From the NCBI RefSeq assembly GCF_039062465.1, contig NZ_JBCLNF010000001.1, positions 310,001 through 374,000 on the forward strand: a stretch of 64,000 bases of DNA, given 5' to 3'. Shown in pieces: positions 1 through 8,334 of this stretch (its first letter is position 1; every line of letters begins with the position of its first letter). The notes under the pieces were generated by a model that made no database searches, was not told the origin of the DNA, and saw only the letters and a list, made by a program, of their open reading frames with translations. Source of the stretch: Parolsenella sp958406235 (GTDB lineage Bacteria; Actinomycetota; Coriobacteriia; Coriobacteriales; Atopobiaceae). The translations under genes were made by a program, and so were the position numbers.

Positions 1-861
1 TCCCAGCTCCTCGATGACGGTTTTTTCCACGCCGATCCGCATCCGGGCAACATCGAGGTCCTTGGTGGGCAGATAGTCTTTCTCGACCTCGGCATTACGG
101 GCCGCCTGTCCCCAAGTCTTCGACGCATCATGCGCGACATGATCTTCTCGGTGGCGGAGCGGGACACGCCAAAGCTCAAGAGCGCCCTGCTCAGGCTCTC
201 CTCGACGAGTCCCGAGGACGTGGATCATGGCGAGCTCCTCGCCGATCTCGACGAAGTTGTCGATGAGTTTGGCACTGTCAACCTATCCGATCTCGATCTC
301 GGCAGCTTCCTTGGACGCATCATCGCGCTTGCGCGGAGGAATGGCATCGAACTGCCAGGCCAGATCACGAGCATGGCACGCGGCCTCGTGACGCTTGAGG
401 GCGTTCTCGACGAGTTTCTGCCCGGCGTCAATATGATCGACATCATCTCCCAGCACATCCGCGTTCATACGGATTGCTCGGCAAAGATCAAGCGCGACGT
501 GGGGGAGCTCGCCATGCGTAGCAAGGCCGCGACCAAGGGCCTTCTGGGCGCCGCGGCTCAGGCGGAGCTTGCCATGAGCATGCTCACGCGAGGCCAACTC
601 AAGATCAACATGGATTTCGTCGGTTCAGAGGATCCCATCGACGACCTCTCCCATATCGCGGACCGCCTAACCCTTGGCGTACTGTGCGTCGGCTTTCTCA
701 TTGCCGCCAGCGCAATCGTCATGAGCACAGAACCTGGCGGCGCAAGATTCATGGTCTTTGACGTTCCCGGCTTCGCCTTCGTGTGCTATCTGATTGCCTT
801 CGTCATCGCGTTCTTCGTCTTCCGTGACATTTGGGCTCGTCACAGGAGGAAGCATCGCTAG
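1..861 (+). CDS. UbiB/ABC1 (AarF)-family atypical kinase, 5'-truncated by window edge
   Basis: The frame is open from base 1, so the start lies outside the window; 286 residues are visible. Residues 10-17 read HADPHPGN and residues 29-31 read DLG, which are the catalytic-loop and metal-binding motifs of the UbiB/ABC1 protein-kinase-like family. The C-terminal end carries two predicted membrane helices (about residues 224-242 and 257-274), the usual UbiB layout, so the protein should sit on the membrane with the kinase-like domain in the cytoplasm. In other bacteria these proteins support isoprenoid-lipid (quinone) metabolism; the substrate here cannot be inferred. The last eight codons lie inside the first copy of a 37-bp tandem repeat that continues downstream. 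Confidence 0.9.
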   Translation, partial: SQLLDDGFFHADPHPGNIEVLGGQIVFLDLGITGRLSPSLRRIMRDMIFSVAERDTPKLKSALLRLSSTSPEDVDHGELLADLDEVVDEFGTVNLSDLDLGSFLGRIIALARRNGIELPGQITSMARGLVTLEGVLDEFLPGVNMIDIISQHIRVHTDCSAKIKRDVGELAMRSKAATKGLLGAAAQAELAMSMLTRGQLKINMDFVGSEDPIDDLSHIADRLTLGVLCVGFLIAASAIVMSTEPGGARFMVFDVPGFAFVCYLIAFVIAFFVFRDIWARHRRKHR

Positions 862-972
862 CATCATTCGGGCTCGCCACGGGAGGAGGCACCGCTAGCG
901 TCATCCGGGCTCGCCACAGGAGGAAGCTCCGCTAGCGTCATTAGGGCCCCCGTAGGAGGAGGCACCACTAGC
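833..972. repeat. 37-bp tandem repeat, four copies, starting inside the kinase gene
   Basis: Copies begin at 833, 870, 907 and 944. Each begins GGGCTCGYCA or a close variant, contains an AGGAGG-like purine tract and includes CTAGC followed by a short spacer. The first copy encodes the C-terminal residues and stop codon of the UbiB-family gene. The other three are non-coding and slightly diverged, and the last has a small indel. The pattern looks like slippage or duplication of the gene's 3' end. The 289-base stretch between the kinase and the next gene (862-1150) holds these repeats and then the promoter region. Confidence 0.9.
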
Positions 973-1072
973 TTATCGGGCGGTGTGATCGATACGATTT
1001 TTCGCATAAACGCGTGTAGATTTGGCTTCTACTTGATAGCACCTGCGTAATGGCGTGTTTCGGCTTCATGAC

Positions 1073-1103
1073 AATCGGGTATAAATAAGACTTAAACCCG
1101 ATT
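1073..1103 (+). promoter_or_regulatory. -10-like TATAAA inside a perfect 8-bp inverted repeat (candidate operator)
   Basis: AATCGGGT (1073-1080) is repeated inverted as ACCCGATT (1096-1103) around a 15-base AT-rich centre. The T of the left arm starts TATAAA (1080-1085), a plausible -10 box for the amino-acid transporter operon. A second small palindrome, TAAGACTTA (1086-1094), sits within. A repressor bound here would block the promoter. No clear -35 box is visible. The operator role is inference. Confidence 0.45.
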
Positions 1104-1150
1104 CGGTGCCGTAGAGTCTTCAGACAAGACAATCCGAGAAAAGGAATCCC

Positions 1151-1891
1151 ATGGCTGACGCCAAGAACATGATTGAGATTCGTGGTCTCAATAAGTATTT
1201 CGGAGACGTCCACGTCCTCAAGGATATTAACCTCACCGTCAAGGCTGGCGAGAAGCTCGTTATCATCGGGCCTTCTGGCTCCGGCAAGTCTACGCTCATC
1301 CGTTGCGTGAATTACCTTGAGGAGCCCACCACCGGCACTATCACGATTGATGGTACTGAGCTTACGCGCAAGAACCACCTTGAGATGGCGCGCAAGTACT
1401 CGTCGATGGTGTTCCAGCAGTTCAACCTGTATCCCAACATGACGGTTCTGGGCAACCTCACACTTGCGCCCATTAAGCTCCAGAAGAAGAGCAAGGAAGA
1501 GGCCACCGAGGCTGCCATGGCTGCCCTCAGGCGTGTTGGCCTAGAGGCGAAGGCAGGGGAGTACCCGCAGAATCTCTCTGGTGGTCAGCAGCAGCGCGTT
1601 GCAATCGCGCGCGCCCTTTGCACCAAGCAGCCGATCATCCTGTTCGATGAGCCGACGAGCGCGCTCGATCCTGAGATGGTCCAGGAGGTCCTCAACGTAA
1701 TGGTCGAGCTCGCCCAGGAGAACATCACGATGATGTGCGTCACTCACGAGATGGGCTTTGCTCGTGAGGTTGCCGATCGCGTCATCTTCGTTGAGGACGG
1801 AAGAATTATCGAGGAGGGCACGCCCGAGCACTTCTTCGAGAATCCCCAGAATGAGCGCACGAAGCTCTTCCTTTCCAAGATTCTGCGCTAA
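1151..1891 (+). CDS. Polar amino-acid ABC transporter, ATP-binding protein (GlnQ type)
   Basis: The 246-aa protein has the standard ABC order: Walker A GPSGSGKS (40-47), Q-loop near residue 89, signature LSGGQ (142-146), Walker B ILFDE (163-167) and H-loop His199. Length and the phrase FNLYPNMTVL fit the polar amino-acid uptake family (GlnQ/ArtP/GltL). It would form a dimer on the cytoplasmic face of the two permeases encoded downstream and drive import. The ATG is preceded by AAAAGGAAT at 1139-1147. It is the first gene of a five-gene run sharing one direction and no obvious strong terminator until 5127. Confidence 0.93.
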   Translation: MADAKNMIEIRGLNKYFGDVHVLKDINLTVKAGEKLVIIGPSGSGKSTLIRCVNYLEEPTTGTITIDGTELTRKNHLEMARKYSSMVFQQFNLYPNMTVLGNLTLAPIKLQKKSKEEATEAAMAALRRVGLEAKAGEYPQNLSGGQQQRVAIARALCTKQPIILFDEPTSALDPEMVQEVLNVMVELAQENITMMCVTHEMGFAREVADRVIFVEDGRIIEEGTPEHFFENPQNERTKLFLSKILR

Positions 1892-1940
1892 CTCAGGGTC
1901 TGCTCTTCTTTCGTCCGAAGACCATTTTGCAAGTGCATCT

Positions 1941-1980
1941 GCCCGTGTGAACGGGCTGGCAAGCGGTGGTAGCGCCGCTT
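1941..1980 (+). other. Two adjacent intercistronic hairpins
   Basis: GCCCGT-GTGA-ACGGGC (1941-1956) forms a 6-bp stem capped by a GNRA tetraloop. AAGCGG (1961-1966) pairs with CCGCTT (1975-1980), followed by TT. They lie between the ATPase gene and the receptor gene. They could act as a leaky attenuator or as an mRNA-processing/stability element that sets receptor excess; the role is inferred. Confidence 0.5.
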
Positions 1981-2019
1981 TTGAAGTAGATGACTACCTG
2001 CAACTGAAAGGGGTATCCC

Positions 2020-2859
2020 ATGAAGAACATCTCTCGCCGTCAGTTCGTCGTAACCCTCGGTGCCTCCGCCGCCATCGCCGGCCTTGGCCTTGTTGGCTGC
2101 GGTGGTAGCTCCTCCAGCTCGTCCGACTCCAAGCTTCAGACCATCAAGGATCGCGGCAAGCTGAAGTGTGGCGTCAAGAAGGACGTCGTGGGTTACGGCC
2201 TGCTTGATACCGCCACTGGCAAGTACGAGGGCCTTGAGATTGACCTGTGCTATATGGTTGCCGCCAAGGTCTTTGACGTCTCTTATGAGGAGGCCAAGGA
2301 TCAGGATCTCTGCGAGTTCACCGACGTCACCCCGAAGACCCGCGGCCCGCTTATCGATAACGACACCCTCGACCTGATTTGCGCCACCTACACCATTACG
2401 AAAAAGCGCAAGGAGGACTGGGACTTCACCGATCCCTATCGCACGGACCACGTCGGCATCCTCATCAAGAAGGGCTCCATGTCCACCATGGCCGACCTTG
2501 ATGGCAAGCACATCGGCGTCTCCCAGGGCTCGACCACCAAGGACCACGTCCTTCAGATGCTCGAGGACAACAACATTGCCGCCACGCCCGTCTTCGACGA
2601 GTACCCGGATTACCCCTCCATCAACTCCGCCCTTGACGCCGGCCAGATCGACGCCTTCGCGATGGACCGTTCCACGCTGAAGACCTACACGACCGACGAT
2701 AAGGAGCTCCTGCAGCCCGAGATCGAGTTTGGCGCCCAGGATTACGGTATCGCCACCAAGAAGGGCTGCGACTTCTCCGAGGTCACCGAGGAAGTCGTCA
2801 AGGAGGTTACTTCCAACGGCTGGATTGACGAGGAAGTCTCCGCTTGGGGCCTGCTCTAG
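2020..2859 (+). CDS. Polar amino-acid ABC transporter, substrate-binding lipoprotein with Tat-type signal
   Basis: The 279-aa protein begins with SRRQFVV (residues 5-11), a twin-arginine motif, followed by a hydrophobic segment and lipobox LVGC, with lipidated Cys27 and a Ser-rich linker. The mature part is a family 3 periplasmic-binding-type domain: it starts with QTIKDRGKLKCGV, has GLEIDLCYMVA and ends SNGWIDEEVSAWGL, typical of Glu/Gln/Arg receptors. It should be anchored outside the cell and hand substrate to the two permeases. The exact amino acid cannot be told from sequence alone. A good Shine-Dalgarno (GAAAGGGG, 2006-2013) precedes the ATG. Confidence 0.9.
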   Translation: MKNISRRQFVVTLGASAAIAGLGLVGCGGSSSSSSDSKLQTIKDRGKLKCGVKKDVVGYGLLDTATGKYEGLEIDLCYMVAAKVFDVSYEEAKDQDLCEFTDVTPKTRGPLIDNDTLDLICATYTITKKRKEDWDFTDPYRTDHVGILIKKGSMSTMADLDGKHIGVSQGSTTKDHVLQMLEDNNIAATPVFDEYPDYPSINSALDAGQIDAFAMDRSTLKTYTTDDKELLQPEIEFGAQDYGIATKKGCDFSEVTEEVVKEVTSNGWIDEEVSAWGLL

Positions 2860-2869
2860 GATTGCTTCG

Positions 2870-2926
2870 CCCGGCTCCTTATAGGGCTGGGCTTCCGTGC
2901 CGCCTGGACTTTAGCCTGGGCGGCAC
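2870..2926 (+). other. Two intercistronic hairpins after the receptor gene
   Basis: CCCGGCTC (2870-2877) pairs with GGGCTGGG (2884-2891), with wobbles. GTGCCGCC (2897-2904) pairs perfectly with GGCGGCAC (2919-2926). Neither is followed by a real T tract, so 3'-end protection of the receptor mRNA or partial attenuation before the permease genes is more likely than full termination. Confidence 0.55.
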
Positions 2927-2953
2927 GATGTATGTTTTGACGAAGGGATAGAG

Positions 2954-3700
2954 ATGCTAGACGGACTCCTCGATGCGAAGCGATGGGAGCTTACCCTCGC
3001 CAGCATGGGCGATCTCTGGTCGGGATTCGGGCTTACGCTCAAGGTCGTGTTTGCTGGCCTGGTGCTTTCGATCGTTCTCGGCACGATTCTCGGCGTGTTC
3101 TCCACGACGCGCTCTAACGTTCTCAGGGCCATCAGCCGTGTCTACGTCGAGTTTTACCAGAACACGCCTCTGCCGGTGCAGGTCTTCTTCATGTACATGG
3201 CGGGGCCCAAGATTCTGCAGGTCATCCTTCATACGGATAGCCCGGTCCGTACCTCCGCCTTCGCGCTTGGAGCCATCGGCGTCGGACTGTATCACGCGGC
3301 CTACATCTCCGAGGTCATTCGTACGGGCATCGAGAGCGTTCCTCGCGGTCAGATGGAGGCGGCCCTGTCGCAGGGTTTCTCTCGTATTCAGGCCTATGGG
3401 TACATCATTCTGCCCCAGACCTTCAAGGTGATCCTCCCTCCGCTGTGCAACCAGGCTCTCAACCTCGTTAAGAACAGCTCCGTGCTCGCCCTCATCGCTG
3501 GCGGCGACCTGATGTACAACGCGGATGGCTTTGTCTCTACGTATGGCTATCTGCAGGGCTACATCATGGCTTGCGTTCTGTACTTCATCATCTGCTTCCC
3601 CCTGGCGCTTCTCGTCCAGTGGCTCGAGGCTCGTTCCAAGAGGCGCCCGCGCGCAAAGGTGATTCCTGGCGTTACGCCCGAGACCGCGAAGGAGGCGTAG
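2954..3700 (+). CDS. Polar amino-acid ABC transporter permease (first)
   Basis: The 248-aa multi-spanning protein has an N-terminal helix (about 20-42), and the cytoplasmic coupling loop reads EAALSQGFSRIQAYGYIILPQ, the EAA-type motif that contacts the ATPase. This is the HisM/GlnP permease family. The start ATG follows GAAGGGATAGAG. It pairs with the next gene to form the heterodimeric channel. The C-terminus is basic (RSKRRPRAK), consistent with a cytoplasmic tail. Confidence 0.92.
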   Translation: MLDGLLDAKRWELTLASMGDLWSGFGLTLKVVFAGLVLSIVLGTILGVFSTTRSNVLRAISRVYVEFYQNTPLPVQVFFMYMAGPKILQVILHTDSPVRTSAFALGAIGVGLYHAAYISEVIRTGIESVPRGQMEAALSQGFSRIQAYGYIILPQTFKVILPPLCNQALNLVKNSSVLALIAGGDLMYNADGFVSTYGYLQGYIMACVLYFIICFPLALLVQWLEARSKRRPRAKVIPGVTPETAKEA

Positions 3701-3703
3701 GTC

Positions 3704-4342
3704 ATGGAGGTATTTAGCTCAGCAAACGTCATGTTCATGCTCGGTGGCTTTGTCAAGACGCTCGAGATTTCTGCTCTCTCAATCTTCTTCTCGCTTATAC
3801 TCGGCACGGTTCTTGCGCTTGTGAAGGCATACGCTGCCAAACCGTTCTCACTTCTCGTCAGCGCCTATATCGAGCTCTTCCGCTGCACTCCTAACCTTCT
3901 CTGGATTCTCTTCATTTACTTCACGGTCAAGGGTAACGACGTCTTCATTTCCACTCTTGCGTTTACGATCTTTACCTCGGCCGTAATGGCGGAGATCGTC
4001 CGCGGAGGTCTCAACTCCATCCCCCAGAGCCAGTTCGAGGCCGCTCAGAGCCAGGGCTTTGGGTTCTTCGCGACCATGCGCCTCATCATCCTGCCCCAGA
4101 CGTTCAAGACGATCATCCCCGCCCTGTTCAGTCAGTGCACGACGGTCATCAAGGACAGTTCCTATCTTGCCGGCATTAACGTCGCCGAGTTCATGTATAC
4201 CTCTAAGGTAGTTATGGCAAAGACCCAGAGCCTTAATGAGGTCCTCCTTGTCTATGGCTTTGTGTTCCTGCTGTACTTCGCCCTGAACTTCGGCATCTCC
4301 CTGTTCGTTCGTGCCTACCAGCGTCGCCAGGTCGCGGCCTAA
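3704..4342 (+). CDS. Polar amino-acid ABC transporter permease (second)
   Basis: The 212-aa integral membrane protein belongs to the same HisM/GlnP family as the preceding gene, from which it is separated by 3 bases. Its EAA loop contains EAAQSQGFGFFATMRLIILPQ. At 212 residues it is somewhat shorter than its partner. The C-terminus ends in basic residues (RAYQRRQVAA). With the ATPase and lipoprotein it completes a four-component importer. Confidence 0.92.
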   Translation: MEVFSSANVMFMLGGFVKTLEISALSIFFSLILGTVLALVKAYAAKPFSLLVSAYIELFRCTPNLLWILFIYFTVKGNDVFISTLAFTIFTSAVMAEIVRGGLNSIPQSQFEAAQSQGFGFFATMRLIILPQTFKTIIPALFSQCTTVIKDSSYLAGINVAEFMYTSKVVMAKTQSLNEVLLVYGFVFLLYFALNFGISLFVRAYQRRQVAA

Positions 4343-4352
4343 AGGAGCAACC

Positions 4353-5048
4353 ATGACCGAGAACTTCTCTGAGGTAAGCCCTGATATCTCCACCTATCCC
4401 GTAGTCATCGCCATTGCGCGCGACTTTGGTGCGGAGGGCCACGAGATTGGCAAGATGCTGTCAGTCGAACTTGGCATACCTCTGTATGACAACGAGGTTC
4501 TCGTGCGCGCTGCCATGCGTGCCGGAGTGACGACGGATCAGATCGCCGCCTATGACGAGAGCCTTGCGGCAGAGGTTGCTGCCTTCCTTCCCGATCGCGT
4601 TGACGCGCGATCCGTTGCGGATAAGCTCTTCAAGCAGATGGAGGGCGTTATTCGTGACCTCGGGTCGAGCGAGAGCTGCATTATCGAAGGCCGTCTGTCT
4701 GATTACATCCTTCGCGATAATCCCAATCTCATTACCGTGCTCGTAACCGCCCCGCTTGAGGCTCGTATCGAGATCGTCCGTTCGAAGCGCGACATCTCTG
4801 AGAAGAAGGCCCGCAAGCTGGTTAAGCGCATGCAGCGCGCCCGCGAGATGTTCTACAAGCGCTATTCTGCTGGCAAGTGGACGCTTCATGCCGGCAAGGA
4901 CGTCGTCGTTAACCGTGCACGCTTTGGTCGTCAGGGCTGCGTCGACATTCTTGCCGCAGCTTACAGGACGAAGCTTGCCGCTGTCGAGCGCTCTCGCGCG
5001 GAACGCAGCGCCTCCGTTGCTCCCGAGGATGCGCCTGTGGCGGAGTAG
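4353..5048 (+). CDS. Cytidylate-kinase-like family protein
   Basis: The ATG at 4353 is chosen because AAAGGAG (4341-4347) sits just upstream; an upstream in-frame start at 4311 would overlap the permease gene. The 231-aa product starts VVIAIARDFGAEGHEIGK, a P-loop-like region of the cytidylate-kinase-like family (Pfam Cytidylate_kin2), and later has EARIEIVRSKRDISEKKARK, resembling the nucleotide-kinase lid region. These proteins are not the canonical Cmk; the substrate is unknown. Position as last gene of an amino-acid importer operon, 10 bases after the permease stop, implies cotranscription but does not explain its role. Confidence 0.8.
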   Translation: MTENFSEVSPDISTYPVVIAIARDFGAEGHEIGKMLSVELGIPLYDNEVLVRAAMRAGVTTDQIAAYDESLAAEVAAFLPDRVDARSVADKLFKQMEGVIRDLGSSESCIIEGRLSDYILRDNPNLITVLVTAPLEARIEIVRSKRDISEKKARKLVKRMQRAREMFYKRYSAGKWTLHAGKDVVVNRARFGRQGCVDILAAAYRTKLAAVERSRAERSASVAPEDAPVAE

Positions 5049-5090
5049 GGTAGGGGCGCTCGCCGTCAACTTTCATTGAACTAGAAGTTG

Positions 5091-5127
5091 CTAGCCGGTC
5101 AGGGTTATACCTTGGCCGGCTGTTTTC
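5091..5127 (+). terminator. Intrinsic terminator of the transporter operon
   Basis: AGCCGG (5093-5098) pairs with CCGGCT (5116-5121), extended inside by CAGG/CTTG, and is followed by GTTTTC. Confidence 0.75.
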
Positions 5128-5236
5128 GTGCTTATGGTGTGGGTGTCGGGAAGAATTGCCGCGTGGGGTACACTAGTCAAGTAATGGCCGCACGGCGCTC
5201 GCGCTGTATGCGACATCATCCAGACTCAGGAATCGC

Positions 5237-6553
5237 ATGGCTCAGAACCCCGAAAACAACATCAAGGCGGAGCAGGCCACCCATGTGGACGGCGCTCCCA
5301 AGCACAGACCTCATGCCCCTAAGCCCAGGCTAGCCGGAGCTCCTGCTCCCATGCATAAGGGATCGGTTGCTGAAGAGCGGCCTCAGGACCCTGACAAGAA
5401 GCAGGCGGCTAAGGGCGCCCAGTTCATCGGTCTCGTCTTTGCCGCCTACGTCGCCTTCCTGTTTTTCTCGGGACAAATCGATTCGTTCGTTGAGGCCTTC
5501 CAAAACGTAGAGGCTTCGTGGCTCGTTGGCGCCGTTGGCTGCATTTGCATGTACTTCATGCTTGGCTCTCTTGCCTACGCCGTTGCTGTGTATCTCGACC
5601 ATGACTCTCCCGTGGGCTTCCGCGACCTCATGGCAGTGGAGGCTTCCGGCAATTTCTTCGGCAACCTCACGCCAATGCAGATGGGTGCGCTTCCCTCTCA
5701 GATTTATCAACTCACCAAAGCCGGCCTCTCCGTTGGCGCGGCTTCTGCCACGCAGTTCACGCGCTTCATCATGTTCCAGCTCGGTGTCGTCCTCTTCGCT
5801 GGCATTATGCTCTGGGCCAAGCTTGGCTTCTTCCTTGACTCCTACGGCGATATCGTCCTTCTTAACCTGCTTGTATTTGCGGGTCATGCACTTGAGCTGA
5901 TTGGCCTCTTCATCGTCTGTCTCTGCCCTAATTTTGTCAGGCGCGCGGGTTCCTCTCTGCTCCGCTGGGCCAATGGCCATGGGTGGGTCAAGAACTACGA
6001 CAAGTGGAATGACATGATCAACGTGCAGGTCAATCAGTTCTCCACCGCGTTTCGTCGTTCGGCTGCCAACATCCCCGACATGGTGATCACACTTGTCATC
6101 ACCATGTGCCAGCTTGGCTTCCTCTATACGATTCCCTGGTTCGTCATTCATGCTTTTGGTCTTGAGGCTGACTTCCTTACCTGTCTCGCCGCGGGCTCGA
6201 TGGTTCAGCTTGTTGCCACTGCTGTGCCTCTTCCTGGCGGCACCGGAGGAGCCGAGGGTGGATTCGCCCTGTTCTTCGGCCCAATGTTTGGTGGATATGC
6301 GACTGCCGGATTTCTTGTCTGGCGAGTAGTCACGTTCTTCTTTCCGACATTCGCCGCGCTTCCGCTCCTGGGCCTTAAGAGCACGAGCACGGAAAGCATC
6401 TATCACCGTGTTCAGCGCTGGTCTGGTCGCGATGGGAAGAGGAAGGTGCGTTTGGCGCACGGTGCCGTGAGCTACAATCCGTCTAATCCTCCCCGTAAGA
6501 CGACTAAGTTTGTCGTTAAGGGCTCATCTCGCACGTCTGGATCCAATAAATAG
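5237..6553 (+). CDS. Lysylphosphatidylglycerol-synthase TM-like / flippase-like membrane protein (UPF0104)
   Basis: The 438-aa protein has a roughly 50-residue charged, proline-rich N-terminal tail, then many hydrophobic helices from about residue 56. The segment PLPGGTGGAEGGFALFF is the signature of the LPG_synthase_TM (UPF0104/YbhN) family, whose members move or transfer polar lipids; MprF's flippase half is the best-known relative. No catalytic aminoacyl-transferase domain is attached, so a stand-alone lipid flippase-type role is the best guess. The C-terminal tail is basic. It is flanked by terminators, so probably monocistronic. Confidence 0.8.
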   Translation: MAQNPENNIKAEQATHVDGAPKHRPHAPKPRLAGAPAPMHKGSVAEERPQDPDKKQAAKGAQFIGLVFAAYVAFLFFSGQIDSFVEAFQNVEASWLVGAVGCICMYFMLGSLAYAVAVYLDHDSPVGFRDLMAVEASGNFFGNLTPMQMGALPSQIYQLTKAGLSVGAASATQFTRFIMFQLGVVLFAGIMLWAKLGFFLDSYGDIVLLNLLVFAGHALELIGLFIVCLCPNFVRRAGSSLLRWANGHGWVKNYDKWNDMINVQVNQFSTAFRRSAANIPDMVITLVITMCQLGFLYTIPWFVIHAFGLEADFLTCLAAGSMVQLVATAVPLPGGTGGAEGGFALFFGPMFGGYATAGFLVWRVVTFFFPTFAALPLLGLKSTSTESIYHRVQRWSGRDGKRKVRLAHGAVSYNPSNPPRKTTKFVVKGSSRTSGSNK

Positions 6554-6616
6554 GCTGTTCGCGGGCCGTAGCTTAGGTCGGGCCTTTTCTGTTCGCAGCG
6601 ATATTGAGTAGCCAAT

Positions 6617-6656
6617 GCCCCGAGCCGCGTCTTCGCGGTTCGGGGCTTTCTTGTTT
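6617..6656 (+). terminator. Intrinsic terminator downstream of the flippase-like gene
   Basis: GCCCCGAGCCGCG (6617-6629) pairs with CGCGGTTCGGGGC (6634-6646) over a TCTT loop, with one G-T wobble, followed by TTTCTTGTTT. Confidence 0.9.
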
Positions 6657-6713
6657 CGCGGCTTCCTTTGGAGCTTTCTTGTGTCTAGACGCTTCGCGGG
6701 ATTCCCTCAGCGC

Positions 6714-6753
6714 ATAAAAATGGCCTCGCCGGCGCAGCTGCGTCGGCGAGGCC
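6714..6753 (-). terminator. Intrinsic terminator of gltX (minus strand)
   Basis: GGCCTCGCC (6722-6730) and GGCGAGGCC (6745-6753) form a long stem that continues inward through GGCGCAGCTGCGTC. On the minus strand it is followed by ATTTTTATG. Confidence 0.9.
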
Positions 6754-6823
6754 TGGTGACACGATGAGCAAAGTGCGGGCACGTATTTGATAATCCCGGC
6801 ACCGCTCCGATGTATCTATCGGG

Positions 6824-8314
6824 CTAGAGTGCCATTTCCTTTGCACGTTCGAGACGGGCGAGGGCATCAGCCTTGCCGACGAGCTCAATCACGACGCCGA
6901 GCGGAGGGCTCACGAGGTTGCCGCAGATGGCGGCTCGAATCGCCTGGAAGACGATGCGCTTCTTGGCGTCAAGCTGGTCAGGGAGCTGCTCTAGCGCCGC
7001 GTCGACAGCCTCGGCGTTCCAGGAATCGGAAGAGACACCCTCGAGAGTCTTGATGGCAGCGTCGAGGATGGGCGCCATGCCCTCCTTGGCGAGACCCTTA
7101 GAGACGGCCTTCTCCTCGTAGGAGAGGGTCTCAGCCGAGTCAAACACCATGGAGCAGATACCAGCGACATCACCTAGGTGCTTGGTACGCGGGCGGACGA
7201 CGGAGGCGAGGGTGGCGAACCACTCGGGCGTGCGATCGTTGGCGCCCTTGATGAGGCCAGCCTCGAGAAGCTCGGGAATCATGATCTTCTCGGTGAAATC
7301 ATCATCACTCATTGCGGCGAGGTACTCGGCGTTGATCCAGTCAAGCTTCGCCGGGTCAAACGTGGCGGGGTTCTTCGAGACGCGGTCGAGGGAGAAGGTG
7401 CTTGCGAGCACGTCGCGCGGAACGATGGTCGTCTCGCCGTCTGGAGACCAGCCGAGAAGGGCGAGATAGTTGACGAAAGCGTCCGGCAGGTAACCGGCAT
7501 CGCGGAACTCCTCGACGCTCGTGGCGCCGTGGCGCTTGGAGAGCTTCTTACCATCCGCGCCAAGGATCATGGAAATGTGCGCGAAGACGGGAACGGGAGC
7601 CCCGAGGGCTTCGTAGACCATGACCTGGCGCGGGGTGTTGGAGAGGTGGTCATCGCCGCGGATGACGTGGGTGATACCCATGGCGGCGTCGTCGACGACG
7701 GTGGCGAAGTTGTAAGTAGGCGTTCCGTCGGAGCGGAAGATGACGAAGTCGTCAAGCTCCTTGGCATCGAATGTCACGTCGCCGTGGACGGCATCGTGGA
7801 TGACGACGTCGCCGCGGTCCTCCGGGACCTTGATTCGGAGGACGTAGGGCTCGCCAGCCTCGATGCGGGCCTTCGCCTCGGCCGGATCGAGGTTGCGGCA
7901 GCGGCGCTGATAGCCCTGGAAGGGATCCTTGCGCTCCTGGGCGGCCTTCCTGTCCTCGGCGAGCTGTTCGGTGGTGCAGAAGCAGGGGTAGGCACGGCCC
8001 CCGTCCCAGAGCTTCTGAGCGGCGGCCTTGTACATCTCGAGGCGCTCCGTCTGAGCGTAGGGGCCAAAATCTCCGCCCACCTCGGGGCCCTCGTCCCAAT
8101 CGAGACCCATCCAACGCATGGCGCGGAGAATCACCTGAGTGTTCTCGTCAGTCGAGCGCGTCGGGTCGGTGTCATCGATGCGAAGGATGAAGGTGCCGTT
8201 GTTCGCACGTGCGAAGGACCAATTGAAAATAGCCGTCCGCGCACCGCCGACATGGAGCTTGCCGGTGGGCGAGGGGGCGAATCGAACGCGTACTGGCGTG
8301 GTGCTGTCGGACAT
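6824..8314 (-). CDS. gltX: Glutamyl-tRNA synthetase
   Basis: The 496-aa class I synthetase charges tRNA-Glu with glutamate. The N-terminus VRFAPSPTGKLHVGGART carries the HIGH-like motif (HVGG, 21-24), and KLSKR (257-261) is the KMSKS-like loop. The C-terminal half is the anticodon-binding cage typical of GluRS. Length fits the family. The motif RFAPSPTG favours GluRS over GlnRS; whether it also mischarges tRNA-Gln cannot be told. It is divergent from the RmlA-like gene. Confidence 0.96.
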   Translation of the reverse strand: MSDSTTPVRVRFAPSPTGKLHVGGARTAIFNWSFARANNGTFILRIDDTDPTRSTDENTQVILRAMRWMGLDWDEGPEVGGDFGPYAQTERLEMYKAAAQKLWDGGRAYPCFCTTEQLAEDRKAAQERKDPFQGYQRRCRNLDPAEAKARIEAGEPYVLRIKVPEDRGDVVIHDAVHGDVTFDAKELDDFVIFRSDGTPTYNFATVVDDAAMGITHVIRGDDHLSNTPRQVMVYEALGAPVPVFAHISMILGADGKKLSKRHGATSVEEFRDAGYLPDAFVNYLALLGWSPDGETTIVPRDVLASTFSLDRVSKNPATFDPAKLDWINAEYLAAMSDDDFTEKIMIPELLEAGLIKGANDRTPEWFATLASVVRPRTKHLGDVAGICSMVFDSAETLSYEEKAVSKGLAKEGMAPILDAAIKTLEGVSSDSWNAEAVDAALEQLPDQLDAKKRIVFQAIRAAICGNLVSPPLGVVIELVGKADALARLERAKEMAL

Positions 8315-8334
8315 GAGGATAGTCCTCTCGTTAT

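Noticed and set aside
833..972. Short direct repeats as a CRISPR array
   Set aside because: The 37-bp units are contiguous with no unique spacers, and no cas genes are present.
5141..5174. Promoter before the flippase-like gene using TACACT at 5169-5174
   Set aside because: No -35 box at usable distance; too weak to list as a feature.
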